A stretch of 30,370 nt of DNA from Geobacter sp. (GCA_003490025.1 DNJC01000077.1:1-30370); one strand, 5' to 3'; positions 22,361 to 29,652 are shown, counted from the stretch's first letter. Numbers and translations are program-made. The notes: a model not told the origin generated them from the sequence alone.

Positions 22361-22519
22361 CTACTCAGGCTCGAAGGCCTCCTTGCCGACGCCGCAGACC
22401 GGGCAGACCCAGTCGTCGGGCAGGTCGGCGAACGGGGTCCCCGGCGGTATCCCGTTGTCCGGGTCCCCTACGTAAGGGTCGTAGACGTACTGGCAGACGG
22501 TGCAGATGTAAGGCTCCAT
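22361..22519 (-). CDS. Rubredoxin
   Basis: A 52-residue iron-sulfur electron carrier. The two CxxC-type pairs are visible as C6-TV-C9 (YICTVCQYVYDP) and C39-PV-C42 (WVCPVCGVGKEAFE), binding a single Fe. Sequence between includes GDPDNGIPPGTPFADLPDDW, the family signature. It donates electrons in oxygen or superoxide detoxification in anaerobes; no partner gene (rubrerythrin, desulfoferrodoxin) is adjacent. The ATG at 22519 has GAGGGGG upstream. The open frame extends further upstream to 22702 but that part is not rubredoxin-like. A possible promoter sits at 22675-22702. Confidence 0.95.
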   Translation of the reverse strand: MEPYICTVCQYVYDPYVGDPDNGIPPGTPFADLPDDWVCPVCGVGKEAFEPE

Positions 22520-22674
22520 TGCATACCCCCTCTTTTCTCTGTCTGGGATCTGTCGGGTGTCGGGCGGGCATCGTTGCTGGTTCACAAAAAGGTCCCGAAA
22601 TTCCGTACATATCGCTGATCGTTGCAGGGAGCCCGGACCGGCACTGTCTGCGCCCTGGCGGAAACTCCGGCAAA

Positions 22675-22702
22675 AGTCTAACAGACGGAGAGTGCGTGTC
22701 AA
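22675..22702 (-). promoter_or_regulatory. Possible rubredoxin promoter
   Basis: On the minus strand TTGACA (22702-22697, perfect -35) is followed after 16 bases by TAGACT (22680-22675, 4 of 6). The rubredoxin ATG lies about 150 bases downstream. Confidence 0.4.
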
Positions 22703-22736
22703 TTCCGGCTCCGTATACTTTTCGACTTGATTTTAA

Positions 22737-22762
22737 AACACGTTGTGTTACTTTGTCATAAT
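22737..22762 (+). promoter_or_regulatory. Palindrome overlapping a candidate pckG promoter
   Basis: AACACGTTGTGTT at 22737-22749 is a perfect 5-3-5 inverted repeat. CATAAT at 22757-22762 resembles a -10 box (5 of 6), but no good -35 lies 16-18 bases before it; the palindrome covers that position. This suggests a promoter that depends on a bound activator, or one closed by a repressor. The binding protein is unknown. The pckG start is about 380 bases downstream, so a long leader is expected. Confidence 0.4.
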
Positions 22763-22972
22763 TAAAATTTGGGCTCAGGGAGGGAATTGGATTGTCGTTC
22801 CATGACATCAAATCGTGCGCATCTCTCACCAGACAAGCACAGCGATCTCACAGAGCGAATCGTCATACAGGGCGAGGTCCCCACTTCCCAGCACCCCGCG
22901 CGCGACGTTACACACATCCCGATTTCACTGTCACAACTCCCCCGTAATCGAAACAAGTAAGACATAAACCTT

Positions 22973-23028
22973 AGACCGGAATGCCAGTCGCGGCCCCGTG
23001 AGGGCTTCCGTCCGCCCCCTTTCGGTCT
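22973..23028 (+). other. Structured leader hairpin upstream of pckG
   Basis: AGACCG at 22973-22978 pairs with CGGTCT at 23023-23028, enclosing a smaller stem GCCC/GGGC (around 22993-23005). It may be an RNA control element in the long 5' leader, which could total about 380 bases. No known riboswitch class was recognised. The rest of 22763-23145 holds no convincing gene; an ATG at 23056 opens in frame with pckG and is discussed there. Confidence 0.35.
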
Positions 23029-23145
23029 TCCCGCCACGACGGCAGAGAGGACACTATGGAAACTTATGAGATTGGCAGCACTGCGGAGGGCTTAGTCTCT
23101 GTTGAAGATGTGATCAAGTCCCAATACCCAAAGGAGGGAATATCC

Positions 23146-25008
23146 ATGAGTTACGAAGTAAAGAACAAGCAACTGCTGGGCTGGGTGAAAGAAGTCGCCG
23201 ACATGTGCCAGCCGGACCAGATCCACTGGTGCGACGGGAGCGAGGAGGAGTACGACGGCCTTTGCGAACTTTTGGTCAAGGGCGGCACCTTCCGTAAACT
23301 GAACCCGGAAAAACGCCCGAACAGCTACCTGGCCTGGTCCGACCCGGGCGACGTCGCCCGCGTGGAAGACCGCACCTTCATCTGCAGCCTGGCGAAGCAG
23401 GACGCAGGCCCCACCAACAACTGGATGCCCCCCAAGGAGATGAAGAAGACCCTCACCGGCCTCTTCACCGGCTGCATGAAGGGGCGCACCATGTACGTCA
23501 TCCCCTTCAGCATGGGCCCCCTGGGCTCCAACATCGCCAAGATAGGCGTCGAGATCTCCGACTCCGCGTACGTCGCGGTCAACATGAAGATCATGACCCG
23601 CATGGGCAAGAAGGTCGTCGACGTCCTGGGCGAGAACGGCGAGTTCGTCCCCTGCCTGCACTCGGTCGGCGCACCGCTCGCCCCGGGGCAGAAGGACGTC
23701 TCCTGGCCCTGCAACAAGGAGAAGTACATCGTCCACTTCCCGGAGGAGCGCTCCATCTGGTCCTTCGGCTCCGGCTACGGCGGCAACGCGCTGTTGGGCA
23801 AGAAGTGCCTCGCGCTGCGCATCGCCTCCAAGATCGCCAAGGACGAGGGGTGGCTGGCCGAGCACATGCTGATCCTCGGCATCGAGTCCCCCGAAGGCGA
23901 GAAGACCTACCTCGGCGCAGCCTTCCCGAGCGCCTGCGGCAAGACCAACCTCTCCATGCTGGTGCCGCCCGAGCACTTCCAGCAGAGCGGCTGGAAGGTG
24001 TCCACCGTCGGCGACGACATCGCCTGGATCAAGCCCGGCGCCGACGGCCAGCTCTACGCCATCAACCCGGAGGCCGGTTTCTTCGGCGTCGCCCCCGGCA
24101 CCTCGTTCAAGTCGAACCCGAACGCCATGCACTCCTGCGCCAAGAACTCCATCTTCACCAACGTGGCGCTCACCCCGGACGGCGACGTCTGGTGGGAGGG
24201 GATGGAAACCACGCCGGAGAAACTGACAGACTGGCAGGGGAACGAGTGGACCGCGGGGTGCGGCAGAAACGCCGCGCACCCCAACTCCCGCTTCACCTCG
24301 CCGGCCAACCAGTGCCCCTCCATCGATCCCGAGTGGGAGAACCCCAAAGGGGTGCCGATGCGCGCGTTCGTCTTCGGCGGCCGCCGCAACAACGTGATCC
24401 CGCTGGTGTACCAGGCCTTCAACTGGAGCTACGGCGTCTACCTCGCGGCCACCATGGGGAGCGAGACCACCGCCGCCGCAGTCGGTGCCATCGGCAACGT
24501 CCGCCGCGACCCGTTCGCCATGCTCCCCTTCACCGGCTACCACATGGCCGACTACTTCAACCACTGGCTGCAGATCGGCCGCACCACCCCGAACCCGCCG
24601 CGCATCTTCAGCGTCAACTGGTTCAGGAAGGACGCCGACGGCAAGTTCCTCTGGCCGGGCTTCGGCGAGAACATGCGCATCCTGAAGTGGATCGTGGAGC
24701 GCTCGCAGGGCAAGAGCGCCGGCGCCGCGGTGGAGAGCCCGCTGGGGTGGATGCCGCGCTACGAGGCGATCGACTGGCAGGGGCTGGAGAGCGTGACCCG
24801 CGATCAGTATCACGAGCTGATGTCCATCGACAGGGATGTCTGGAAGGAAGAGATCCTCTCTCACGAGGAACTGTTCGTCAAGATGTACGACCGTCTCCCC
24901 AAGGAGTTCCTCCACATCCGCGAGATGATCCTTTCCGGTCTGTGGCGTTCTCCGGAGCACTGGGAGCAGTTCACCCCGTCTCCCGACGACGAGGGGTACA
25001 ACGACTAG
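23146..25008 (+). CDS. pckG: Phosphoenolpyruvate carboxykinase (GTP)
   Basis: A 620-residue enzyme making PEP from oxaloacetate and GTP, the first step of gluconeogenesis. The P-loop is FPSACGKTN (residues 260-268), with the conserved reactive cysteine C264, followed by metal-site motif GDDIAWI (289-295). Other family phrases include IPFSMGPLGS and FGGRRNNVIPLV. The frame is open to an ATG at 23056 (30 more residues, METYEIGSTA...), which has GAGAGGA upstream. ATG 23146 has a stronger site, AAGGAGGG, and gives the usual N-terminus, so it was chosen. The next gene encodes the unrelated ATP-type enzyme for the same reaction. A hairpin follows at 25038-25071. Confidence 0.95.
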   Translation: MSYEVKNKQLLGWVKEVADMCQPDQIHWCDGSEEEYDGLCELLVKGGTFRKLNPEKRPNSYLAWSDPGDVARVEDRTFICSLAKQDAGPTNNWMPPKEMKKTLTGLFTGCMKGRTMYVIPFSMGPLGSNIAKIGVEISDSAYVAVNMKIMTRMGKKVVDVLGENGEFVPCLHSVGAPLAPGQKDVSWPCNKEKYIVHFPEERSIWSFGSGYGGNALLGKKCLALRIASKIAKDEGWLAEHMLILGIESPEGEKTYLGAAFPSACGKTNLSMLVPPEHFQQSGWKVSTVGDDIAWIKPGADGQLYAINPEAGFFGVAPGTSFKSNPNAMHSCAKNSIFTNVALTPDGDVWWEGMETTPEKLTDWQGNEWTAGCGRNAAHPNSRFTSPANQCPSIDPEWENPKGVPMRAFVFGGRRNNVIPLVYQAFNWSYGVYLAATMGSETTAAAVGAIGNVRRDPFAMLPFTGYHMADYFNHWLQIGRTTPNPPRIFSVNWFRKDADGKFLWPGFGENMRILKWIVERSQGKSAGAAVESPLGWMPRYEAIDWQGLESVTRDQYHELMSIDRDVWKEEILSHEELFVKMYDRLPKEFLHIREMILSGLWRSPEHWEQFTPSPDDEGYND

Positions 25009-25037
25009 ACTCACAGCCGCACAAACCGAAGTGAAAC

Positions 25038-25072
25038 AGGAAGGCCCCGGTCGGAAGATCGGGGCCTTCCTG
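25038..25072 (+). terminator. Hairpin terminator after pckG
   Basis: AGGAAGGCCCCG (25038-25049) pairs perfectly with CGGGGCCTTCCT (25060-25071). There is no clear T-run after it, so termination may be partial and pckA may be partly co-transcribed. Confidence 0.6.
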
Positions 25073-25153
25073 CGTTCTGTGTCACAGTTGCATTCCCTCC
25101 TCTGCCTGCTATCTTTTTACCTGTCCGAAATTCTGAGAGAAAGGGGAAGCGAC

Positions 25154-26743
25154 GTGAAATTGAATGACATAACGAGAGGGACCGGACTCGAAGAGCACGG
25201 CATAACGAACGCCAACCTGATCTACTGGACTTCCCCGACCGCCGTCTTGTACGAACAGATCGTGAGGAGGGGGGAGGGTCTCATCTCGCACCTGGGCGCT
25301 CTCACCGTCAAGACCGGGCACTACACCGGAAGGGCGGCCAACGAGAAGTTCATCGTCGACGAGCCGGGAAGCCGGGAGCACGTCAACTGGGGGAAGGTGA
25401 ACCGCCCCTTCGACAGCGACAAGTTCGACTCCCTCTACAAGAGGATGACGGCCTACATGCAGGGGCGCGACCTGTTCGTGCAGGACTGCTTCGCCGGGGC
25501 GAGCGCCGAGCACGCCCTCCCGGTCAGGATCATCACGGAGCGCGCCTGGCACTCGCTGTTCGCCCGCAACATGTTCATCAGGGCGACGCCGGAGCAGCTG
25601 AAGACGCACAGGACGCAGTTCACCGTCATCGACCTCCCCAACTTCCACGCGCTCCCCTCCATGGACGGAACCAACTCCGAGACCTTCATCATCATCAACT
25701 TCGCAAGGAGGCTGGTGATCATCGGGGGGACGAGCTACGCCGGGGAGATCAAGAAGTCGATCTTCACGGTGCTCAACTACCTCCTGCCGCAAAACGACGT
25801 GATGTCGATGCACTGCTCGGCGAACGCCGCACCAAGCGGCGACGTCGCCATATTCTTCGGGCTCTCCGGCACCGGGAAGACCACCCTCTCCGCCGCCCCG
25901 AACCGGTTCCTGATCGGCGACGACGAGCACGGCTGGGACGACAAGGGGGTCTTCAACTTCGAGGGGGGGTGCTACGCCAAGGTGATCAACCTCTCCAAGG
26001 AAAGCGAGCCGGAGATCTACGACTGCACCAGGAAGTTCGGCACCATCCTGGAGAACGTGGCGATCGACACCATATCGCGCAGGATCGACCTGGACGACGA
26101 CTCCCTGACGGAGAACACCAGGGCCTCCTACCCCATCACGCACATCCCCAACATCATCCCCTCCGGCGCCGGCGGTCACCCGACCCACATCATCATGCTC
26201 ACCTGCGACGCCTTCGGCGTACTCCCCCCCATCGCCCGGCTCACCCCGGAGCAGGCGATGTACCACTTCCTGTCCGGCTACACGGCCAAGGTGGCGGGGA
26301 CCGAGGCGGGCGTCACCGAGCCGCAGGCGACCTTCTCCACCTGTTTCGGCGCACCTTTCATGGCGCTGCGCCCCTCGCGCTACGCCGAGCTGCTGGGGAG
26401 AAAGATCGCCTCGCACGACGTCACCTGCTGGCTCGTCAACACCGGCTGGAGCGGCGGCGGCCCGGGGGTCGGGGGGAGGATGAAGATCGCCTACTCGCGC
26501 GCCCTGGTCAACTCGGCCCTCGACGGGACGCTTGGCGCGGGGGAGTTCGCGAAGGACTCCGTCTTCGGCCTCAGCGTCCCGACCGCCTGCCCGGAGGTAG
26601 CAACCGAGGTGCTGAACCCGAGGAACGCCTGGGGCGACAAGGAGGCGTACGACAAGACGGCGAAGAAGCTGGTGGAGATGTTCCGCAAGAATTTCGAGCA
26701 GTTCGCTCCCGACACCACCGCGGAGGTCGCGGCGGTACTTTAG
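25154..26743 (+). CDS. pckA: Phosphoenolpyruvate carboxykinase (ATP)
   Basis: A 529-residue enzyme of the ATP-dependent family, unrelated in sequence to pckG. The P-loop is GLSGTGKTT (residues 236-244), the metal site IGDDEHGW is at 254-261, and the signature NFEGGCYAK follows. Arg and Lys in HYTGRAANEKF (56-66) match the substrate-binding region. The frame runs back to 25031, but those residues are not PckA-like; GTG 25154 gives the normal start VKLNDITRGTGLEEHG and has AAGGGG upstream. In Geobacter-type metabolism PEP is made from acetate via oxaloacetate or pyruvate. Having both enzymes side by side suggests different nucleotides or conditions, which is inference. Confidence 0.95.
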   Translation: MKLNDITRGTGLEEHGITNANLIYWTSPTAVLYEQIVRRGEGLISHLGALTVKTGHYTGRAANEKFIVDEPGSREHVNWGKVNRPFDSDKFDSLYKRMTAYMQGRDLFVQDCFAGASAEHALPVRIITERAWHSLFARNMFIRATPEQLKTHRTQFTVIDLPNFHALPSMDGTNSETFIIINFARRLVIIGGTSYAGEIKKSIFTVLNYLLPQNDVMSMHCSANAAPSGDVAIFFGLSGTGKTTLSAAPNRFLIGDDEHGWDDKGVFNFEGGCYAKVINLSKESEPEIYDCTRKFGTILENVAIDTISRRIDLDDDSLTENTRASYPITHIPNIIPSGAGGHPTHIIMLTCDAFGVLPPIARLTPEQAMYHFLSGYTAKVAGTEAGVTEPQATFSTCFGAPFMALRPSRYAELLGRKIASHDVTCWLVNTGWSGGGPGVGGRMKIAYSRALVNSALDGTLGAGEFAKDSVFGLSVPTACPEVATEVLNPRNAWGDKEAYDKTAKKLVEMFRKNFEQFAPDTTAEVAAVL

Positions 26744-26770
26744 TCTTGCCAGGGTTTCGACCTCCGGAAG

Positions 26771-26799
26771 TTGCACAGCGGAGGGCGTCCTGCTATCAT
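26771..26799 (+). promoter_or_regulatory. Candidate promoter of the small gene at 26824
   Basis: TTGCAC at 26771-26776 (TTG kept, otherwise weak), 17 bases, then TATCAT at 26794-26799 (5 of 6). The ATG follows 25 bases after the -10. Confidence 0.45.
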
Positions 26800-26823
26800 T
26801 AAGAAAACGACCAGGAGGCATTT

Positions 26824-27012
26824 ATGAAAAGTCCCCACTCGGAAATTTGCGACACGACGGAAAGAAGAGAGCAGCGGGTACAGGTCAGGAACAAGATATC
26901 CGGCGAGGTCGGACTGAGCTTCGGCTGCACCATAGAGGGGGACACGGTCCAGGTCGAGCTCCCCGACGGGAGCCTGGACAGCTGGCCCGAGGACGATTGC
27001 GAGATGGTTTAA
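26824..27012 (+). CDS. Small protein of unknown function (62 residues)
   Basis: The family is not recognised. The protein has a polar, charged N-terminal half (SPHSEICDTTERREQRVQVR), a segment GEVGLSFGCTIEGDTVQVEL with beta-strand character, and an acidic end PDGSLDSWPEDDCEMV. It has three cysteines that do not form a CxxC motif, no signal peptide and no membrane segment. Coding status is supported by a very good ribosome binding site (AGGAGG, 5-6 bases before the ATG), a nearby promoter candidate and a strong terminator at 27111-27143, which make a complete transcription unit. It is downstream of pckA on the same strand, after 80 bases. Confidence 0.7.
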   Translation: MKSPHSEICDTTERREQRVQVRNKISGEVGLSFGCTIEGDTVQVELPDGSLDSWPEDDCEMV

Positions 27013-27028
27013 AACCTGGAAACATCAG

Positions 27029-27097
27029 AACCATTTGCCACAGAGAAAATCTGAGGAAATCTGAGACTCTCGGAGGTCCTCAGAAGTTCTCTGTGGC
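27029..27097. repeat. Dispersed inverted-repeat element, short copy
   Basis: GCCACAGAGAA (27037-27047) pairs with TTCTCTGTGGC (27087-27097). The left end AACCATTTGCCACAGAGAA differs by two bases from the left end of the longer element at 29073-29237, so both belong to one family. It lies between the small gene and its terminator. Confidence 0.75.
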
Positions 27098-27110
27098 TAC
27101 ATGTGTAAAA

Positions 27111-27143
27111 AAAAGGCCGCCCACTTTGTCTGGGCGGCCTTTT
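27111..27143. terminator. Bidirectional intrinsic terminator
   Basis: AAAAGGCCGCCCA (27111-27123) pairs with TGGGCGGCCTTTT (27131-27143) around a 7-base loop. It closes the transcript of the small gene at 26824-27012. Confidence 0.85.
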
Positions 27144-27195
27144 CGGTCCGTAGGCAAGGTGAGATTTAAGCCGCAACTGGAGCGGCGGCTGACCG

Positions 27196-27220
27196 TTGTG
27201 CTCGACACAACTTTTGTGTT
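27196..27220 (+). promoter_or_regulatory. Repeated half-site operator upstream of the DUF4258/MqsA-like pair
   Basis: The half-site TTGTG (or its complement CACAA) occurs three times: TTGTG at 27196-27200, CACAA at 27206-27210 and TTGTG at 27214-27218. Adjacent sites are in opposite orientation. It lies 27 bases before the first start codon and is a natural place for the HTH antitoxin to bind. No -35/-10 pair with good spacing was found. Confidence 0.5.
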
Positions 27221-27246
27221 GAAAGCCACCCTTATAGGTGTATAGT

Positions 27247-27534
27247 ATGCTAAACGAACGGCTGGAACCGACCGAAGCAAAGAAGCTGATCCGCTCCATA
27301 GTGAAAGATGGCTCTGTCTCCTATGCGAGGCCGCACGCAATTGAACGTCTTGAGAAACATGGCATGTCTACCGTGGATTGTCTCAACGTGCTGCGGGGTG
27401 GTAGGGTCGAAGAGGCGGAGTACGAGAACGGCGAGTGGAGATACAGGGTTCATACCGGCAAAATGATGGTAGTCGTTAGATTTGAGGACGACACGGAATT
27501 GATGATCGTTACGGCATGGAGAATGTCAAAATGA
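27247..27534 (+). CDS. DUF4258 family protein, probable toxin
   Basis: A 95-residue protein of the DUF4258 type. The family pattern is visible as YARPHAIERLEKHGMSTVDCL (start of the domain, with the conserved His), GGRVEEAEYENGEWRYRVHTG and MVVVRFEDDTELMIVTAWRM. DUF4258 proteins often sit beside HTH or YgiT-type genes and are thought to be RelE-like or MqsR-like toxins; activity for this one is not shown by sequence. A GTG at 27238 would add three residues. The end overlaps the next gene as ATGA (27531-27534). Upstream lies a repeated half-site operator. The pair is closed by a terminator at 28055-28090. Confidence 0.83.
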   Translation: MLNERLEPTEAKKLIRSIVKDGSVSYARPHAIERLEKHGMSTVDCLNVLRGGRVEEAEYENGEWRYRVHTGKMMVVVRFEDDTELMIVTAWRMSK

Positions 27535-28028
27535 GATGCCCGGTTTGTGAGAGAGCCGAATTGGTGGAAAAGGTTCAGAACTACCCTTATCGTGAATGCG
27601 GCCTGGATAACGTGATCCTGGCAGGGATCACGGTGAGGGCCTGCCCCGAGTGCGGATCGCTGGTCCCCCAAATACCCAAAATGGAGGCTTTGCACGATTG
27701 CATTGCCCATGCGCTCGTGAAGAAGGAAGAACGTCTTACCCCTGCGGAAATCGTTTTCCTGAGGAAGTCGCTGGGCTGGTCGGGCACTGATTTTGCCGAA
27801 AACCTGCAGTGCGACAAGTCGCAGGTGTCAAAGTGGGAGAACGGACGAGTCCCGATGAGCAAGCAGAACGAGTTGTTGTTTCGCGAGATCATCGTCGGCG
27901 GCAAGAAGATTACCGATTATCGCAGGACGGACGCGGCACGAAAGGAAGGGAACAAGGTCGTTTCCCTGTTCGTAAAGATAGACGAGGCCAAACGCCGGTG
28001 GACCGATGAATGGCGGGACGCGGCCTAG
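27531..28028 (+). CDS. MqsA/YgiT-type zinc-finger and HTH antitoxin
   Basis: A 165-residue protein. The N-terminal zinc finger has cysteine pairs C3/C6 (MRCPVC) and C38/C41 (RACPECG), as in MqsA. A linker with QIPKMEAL leads to an XRE helix-turn-helix (about residues 70-125: LTPAEIVFLRKSLGWSGTDFA, then KSQVSKWENGRVPMS). The C-terminal 30 residues are basic and helical. An ATG at 27516 would add five residues; ATG 27531 was chosen because it makes the ATGA overlap with the toxin stop and places MxCPxC at the start, as in the family. It likely neutralises the DUF4258 protein and represses the operon. Confidence 0.85.
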   Translation: MRCPVCERAELVEKVQNYPYRECGLDNVILAGITVRACPECGSLVPQIPKMEALHDCIAHALVKKEERLTPAEIVFLRKSLGWSGTDFAENLQCDKSQVSKWENGRVPMSKQNELLFREIIVGGKKITDYRRTDAARKEGNKVVSLFVKIDEAKRRWTDEWRDAA

Positions 28029-28054
28029 CCATCGAAGCGGAACGCGCCGGAGAC

Positions 28055-28090
28055 AAAAAAACCGGCCCCTGCAAAGGGGGCCGGTTTTTC
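28055..28090. terminator. Bidirectional terminator between the toxin-antitoxin pair and hisG
   Basis: AAAAAACCGGCCCCT pairs with AGGGGGCCGGTTTTT around a GCAA-type loop. T-runs occur on both strands, so it can end both convergent transcripts: the plus-strand pair and the minus-strand hisI-hisG unit. Confidence 0.9.
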
Positions 28091-28115
28091 GTATTTCCGG
28101 GGTGATTTCCGCCGG

Positions 28116-28991
28116 TTAAATTATTTTGTTCAGCGAGTACTCCACGATCCCCTCGGCGCCGAGCTTGATCAGCTCGGGGACGATGCGGCGCACTTCCTGC
28201 TCGGGCATGATGCTCTCGATGGAGACCCAGTCGGAGTTGTAGAGGTTGGACACGGTCGGGTTGTTGAGGCTCGGGATGATGCTGGTGATGGCGGCGACCT
28301 TCTCGCCCGGCGCGTTCATCTTGAGTCCGACCATCCCCTCGGCGCGAAGCGCCGACTGCAGGAGGGTCGCGATCTGCTGGATCTTGGCCCGCTTCCAGGG
28401 ATCGGCCCAGGTGGCCTTGTTGGCGATCATGACGGGGACGGATTCCATCAGTTCGGTGACGATGCGCAGCCCGTTCGCCTTGATGGTGGAACCGGTCTCG
28501 GTCACCTCGACGATGGCGTCGCAAAGCCCCTCGACCACCTTCGCCTCGGTGGCTCCCCAGGAGAACTCCACGGTGACCGGGATGTTGCGCTCGGCAAAGT
28601 AGCGCTTGGTGAAACCGACCAGCTCGGTGGAGATGGTGCCGCCGCGCAGGTCCTCGGGTCCCTGGATCTTGGAGTCGCCGTTCACGACCAGCACCCAGCG
28701 GGCCGGGCGACGGGAGACCTTCGAATAGACCATCTCGCAGACTTCGACGACGTCCGACTCGTTCTCGCGCACCCAGTCGCGGCCGGCGATGCCGACGTCG
28801 ATGGTGCCGCGCTCCACGTATTTGCCCATCTCCTGCGGGCGGATGAGGGAGCACTTGATCTCCTTGTCATCGACCCCCGGGAAATAGCTGCGCGAAGAAA
28901 TTGATATCTGCCAGCCGGCCTTCTTGAACAGCTCGACCGTGGCGCTTTCCAGGCTTCCCTTCGGGATGCCGAGTTTCAACAAGTTTTCCAT
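28116..28991 (-). CDS. hisG: ATP phosphoribosyltransferase (long form)
   Basis: A 291-residue enzyme joining ATP and PRPP, the first step of histidine synthesis. The start MENLLKLGIPKGSLESATVELF is typical, the substrate region carries VEVTETGSTIKANGLRIV, and the length indicates the long form with a C-terminal ACT-like domain (about 215-291) that binds histidine for feedback inhibition, so no HisZ is needed. The frame is open into a phenylalanine-rich artefact encoded by the hexamer repeat; ATG 28991 with AGGGGGG upstream was chosen. It lies 251 bases downstream of hisI, with a MITE-like element and the repeat between them. Confidence 0.96.
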   Translation of the reverse strand: MENLLKLGIPKGSLESATVELFKKAGWQISISSRSYFPGVDDKEIKCSLIRPQEMGKYVERGTIDVGIAGRDWVRENESDVVEVCEMVYSKVSRRPARWVLVVNGDSKIQGPEDLRGGTISTELVGFTKRYFAERNIPVTVEFSWGATEAKVVEGLCDAIVEVTETGSTIKANGLRIVTELMESVPVMIANKATWADPWKRAKIQQIATLLQSALRAEGMVGLKMNAPGEKVAAITSIIPSLNNPTVSNLYNSDWVSIESIMPEQEVRRIVPELIKLGAEGIVEYSLNKII

Positions 28992-29009
28992 GGTGCCCCC
29001 CCTACAACA

Positions 29010-29069
29010 GATAAAGATAAAGATAAAGATAAAGAAAAAGATAAAGAAAAAGAAAAAGACAAAGCAAAG
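29010..29069. repeat. GATAAA-type hexamer repeat between hisI and hisG
   Basis: A purine-only tract on the plus strand with four GATAAA units at its start and later GAAAAA, GATAAA and GACAAA variants. It is pyrimidine-only on the hisG sense strand and ends about 18 bases before the hisG ATG. Confidence 0.85.
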
Positions 29070-29072
29070 ACA

Positions 29073-29237
29073 AAAACCATTGGCCACGGAGAAAGTCTGA
29101 GAACTTCTGAGAAACCAGGAAAGCTTTGGAGGAAAATCTCAATCCCTTCTAGAATTCCTCAGATTTCCTCTGTGGCTACAGGTTCGAACCCAAGCCTTTC
29201 TCAGATTTACTCAGATGTTCTCCGTGCCAATGGTTTT
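29073..29237. mobile_element. MITE-like element between hisI and hisG
   Basis: About 165 bases with terminal inverted repeats of 20-21 bases: the left end starts AAAACCATTGGCCACGGAG and the right end is TTCTCCGTGCCAATGGTTTT, differing only by one missing base. Internal sequence repeats CTCAGA and TCTGAG motifs and includes a right-end-like segment (CCTCTGTGGCTAC, about 29167-29179) shared with 27087-27100, so it may be composite. No open frame is inside. No clear target-site duplication was found. It ends 5 bases from the hisI stop. Confidence 0.65.
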
Positions 29238-29242
29238 GGGTT

Positions 29243-29620
29243 TTATTTCTTGTAGACGGTAGCCGGATCGAAGAGCGGGTTGGAGTGCTCCACCCACTCG
29301 CCGTTCTCGTATTTGACGTAGAAGCAGCTGCGGTTGCCGGTGTGGCAGGCGGCGGGGCCGTTCTGCTTCACCTTGATGACGACGGTGTCGGCATCGCAGT
29401 CGGTGAGGACCTCGATCACTTCCTGGGTGTTGCCGGACTCCTCGCCCTTCATCCAGTACTTGTTCCTGGTGCGGCTGAAGAACCAGGTCTTCCCGGTTTC
29501 AAGGGTCAGGTTCAGCGTCTTTTCGTCCATGAACGCGACCATCAGCACGTCTCCGGTCTCGTTGTCCTGGATAACGGCGGGAATCAATCCACCCATCTTC
29601 TCAAAATCGATCTTTATCAT
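29243..29620 (-). CDS. hisI: Phosphoribosyl-AMP cyclohydrolase
   Basis: A 125-residue HisI enzyme opening the purine ring of PR-AMP in histidine synthesis. The signature is present: LMVAFMDEKTLNLTL, WFFSRTRNKYWMKGEESGN and DCDADTVVIKVKQNGPAACH with metal-binding cysteines in DCDAD, AACHTG and NRSCF. It is not fused to HisE. The ATG at 29620 has GAGAGAAG upstream. A promoter lies at 29669-29698. hisG follows after a repeat-filled gap, so the two probably share this promoter. Order hisI then hisG is unusual compared with large his operons; the other his genes are not in the window. Confidence 0.96.
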   Translation of the reverse strand: MIKIDFEKMGGLIPAVIQDNETGDVLMVAFMDEKTLNLTLETGKTWFFSRTRNKYWMKGEESGNTQEVIEVLTDCDADTVVIKVKQNGPAACHTGNRSCFYVKYENGEWVEHSNPLFDPATVYKK

Positions 29621-29652
29621 GGCTTCTCTCAGTCCTTCTACTACGTTTTATT

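Noticed and set aside
22762..23037. 91-codon minus-strand frame upstream of pckG
   Set aside because: No ribosome binding site, no family resemblance; the region is better explained as leader and regulatory DNA.
23092..25014. 640-codon minus-strand frame opposite pckG
   Set aside because: Antisense shadow of pckG with no recognisable domain.
28992..29087. Upstream extension of the hisG frame (Phe/Ile-rich)
   Set aside because: Encoded by the hexamer repeat; it would look like a membrane segment but hisG is soluble and has a good start at 28991.
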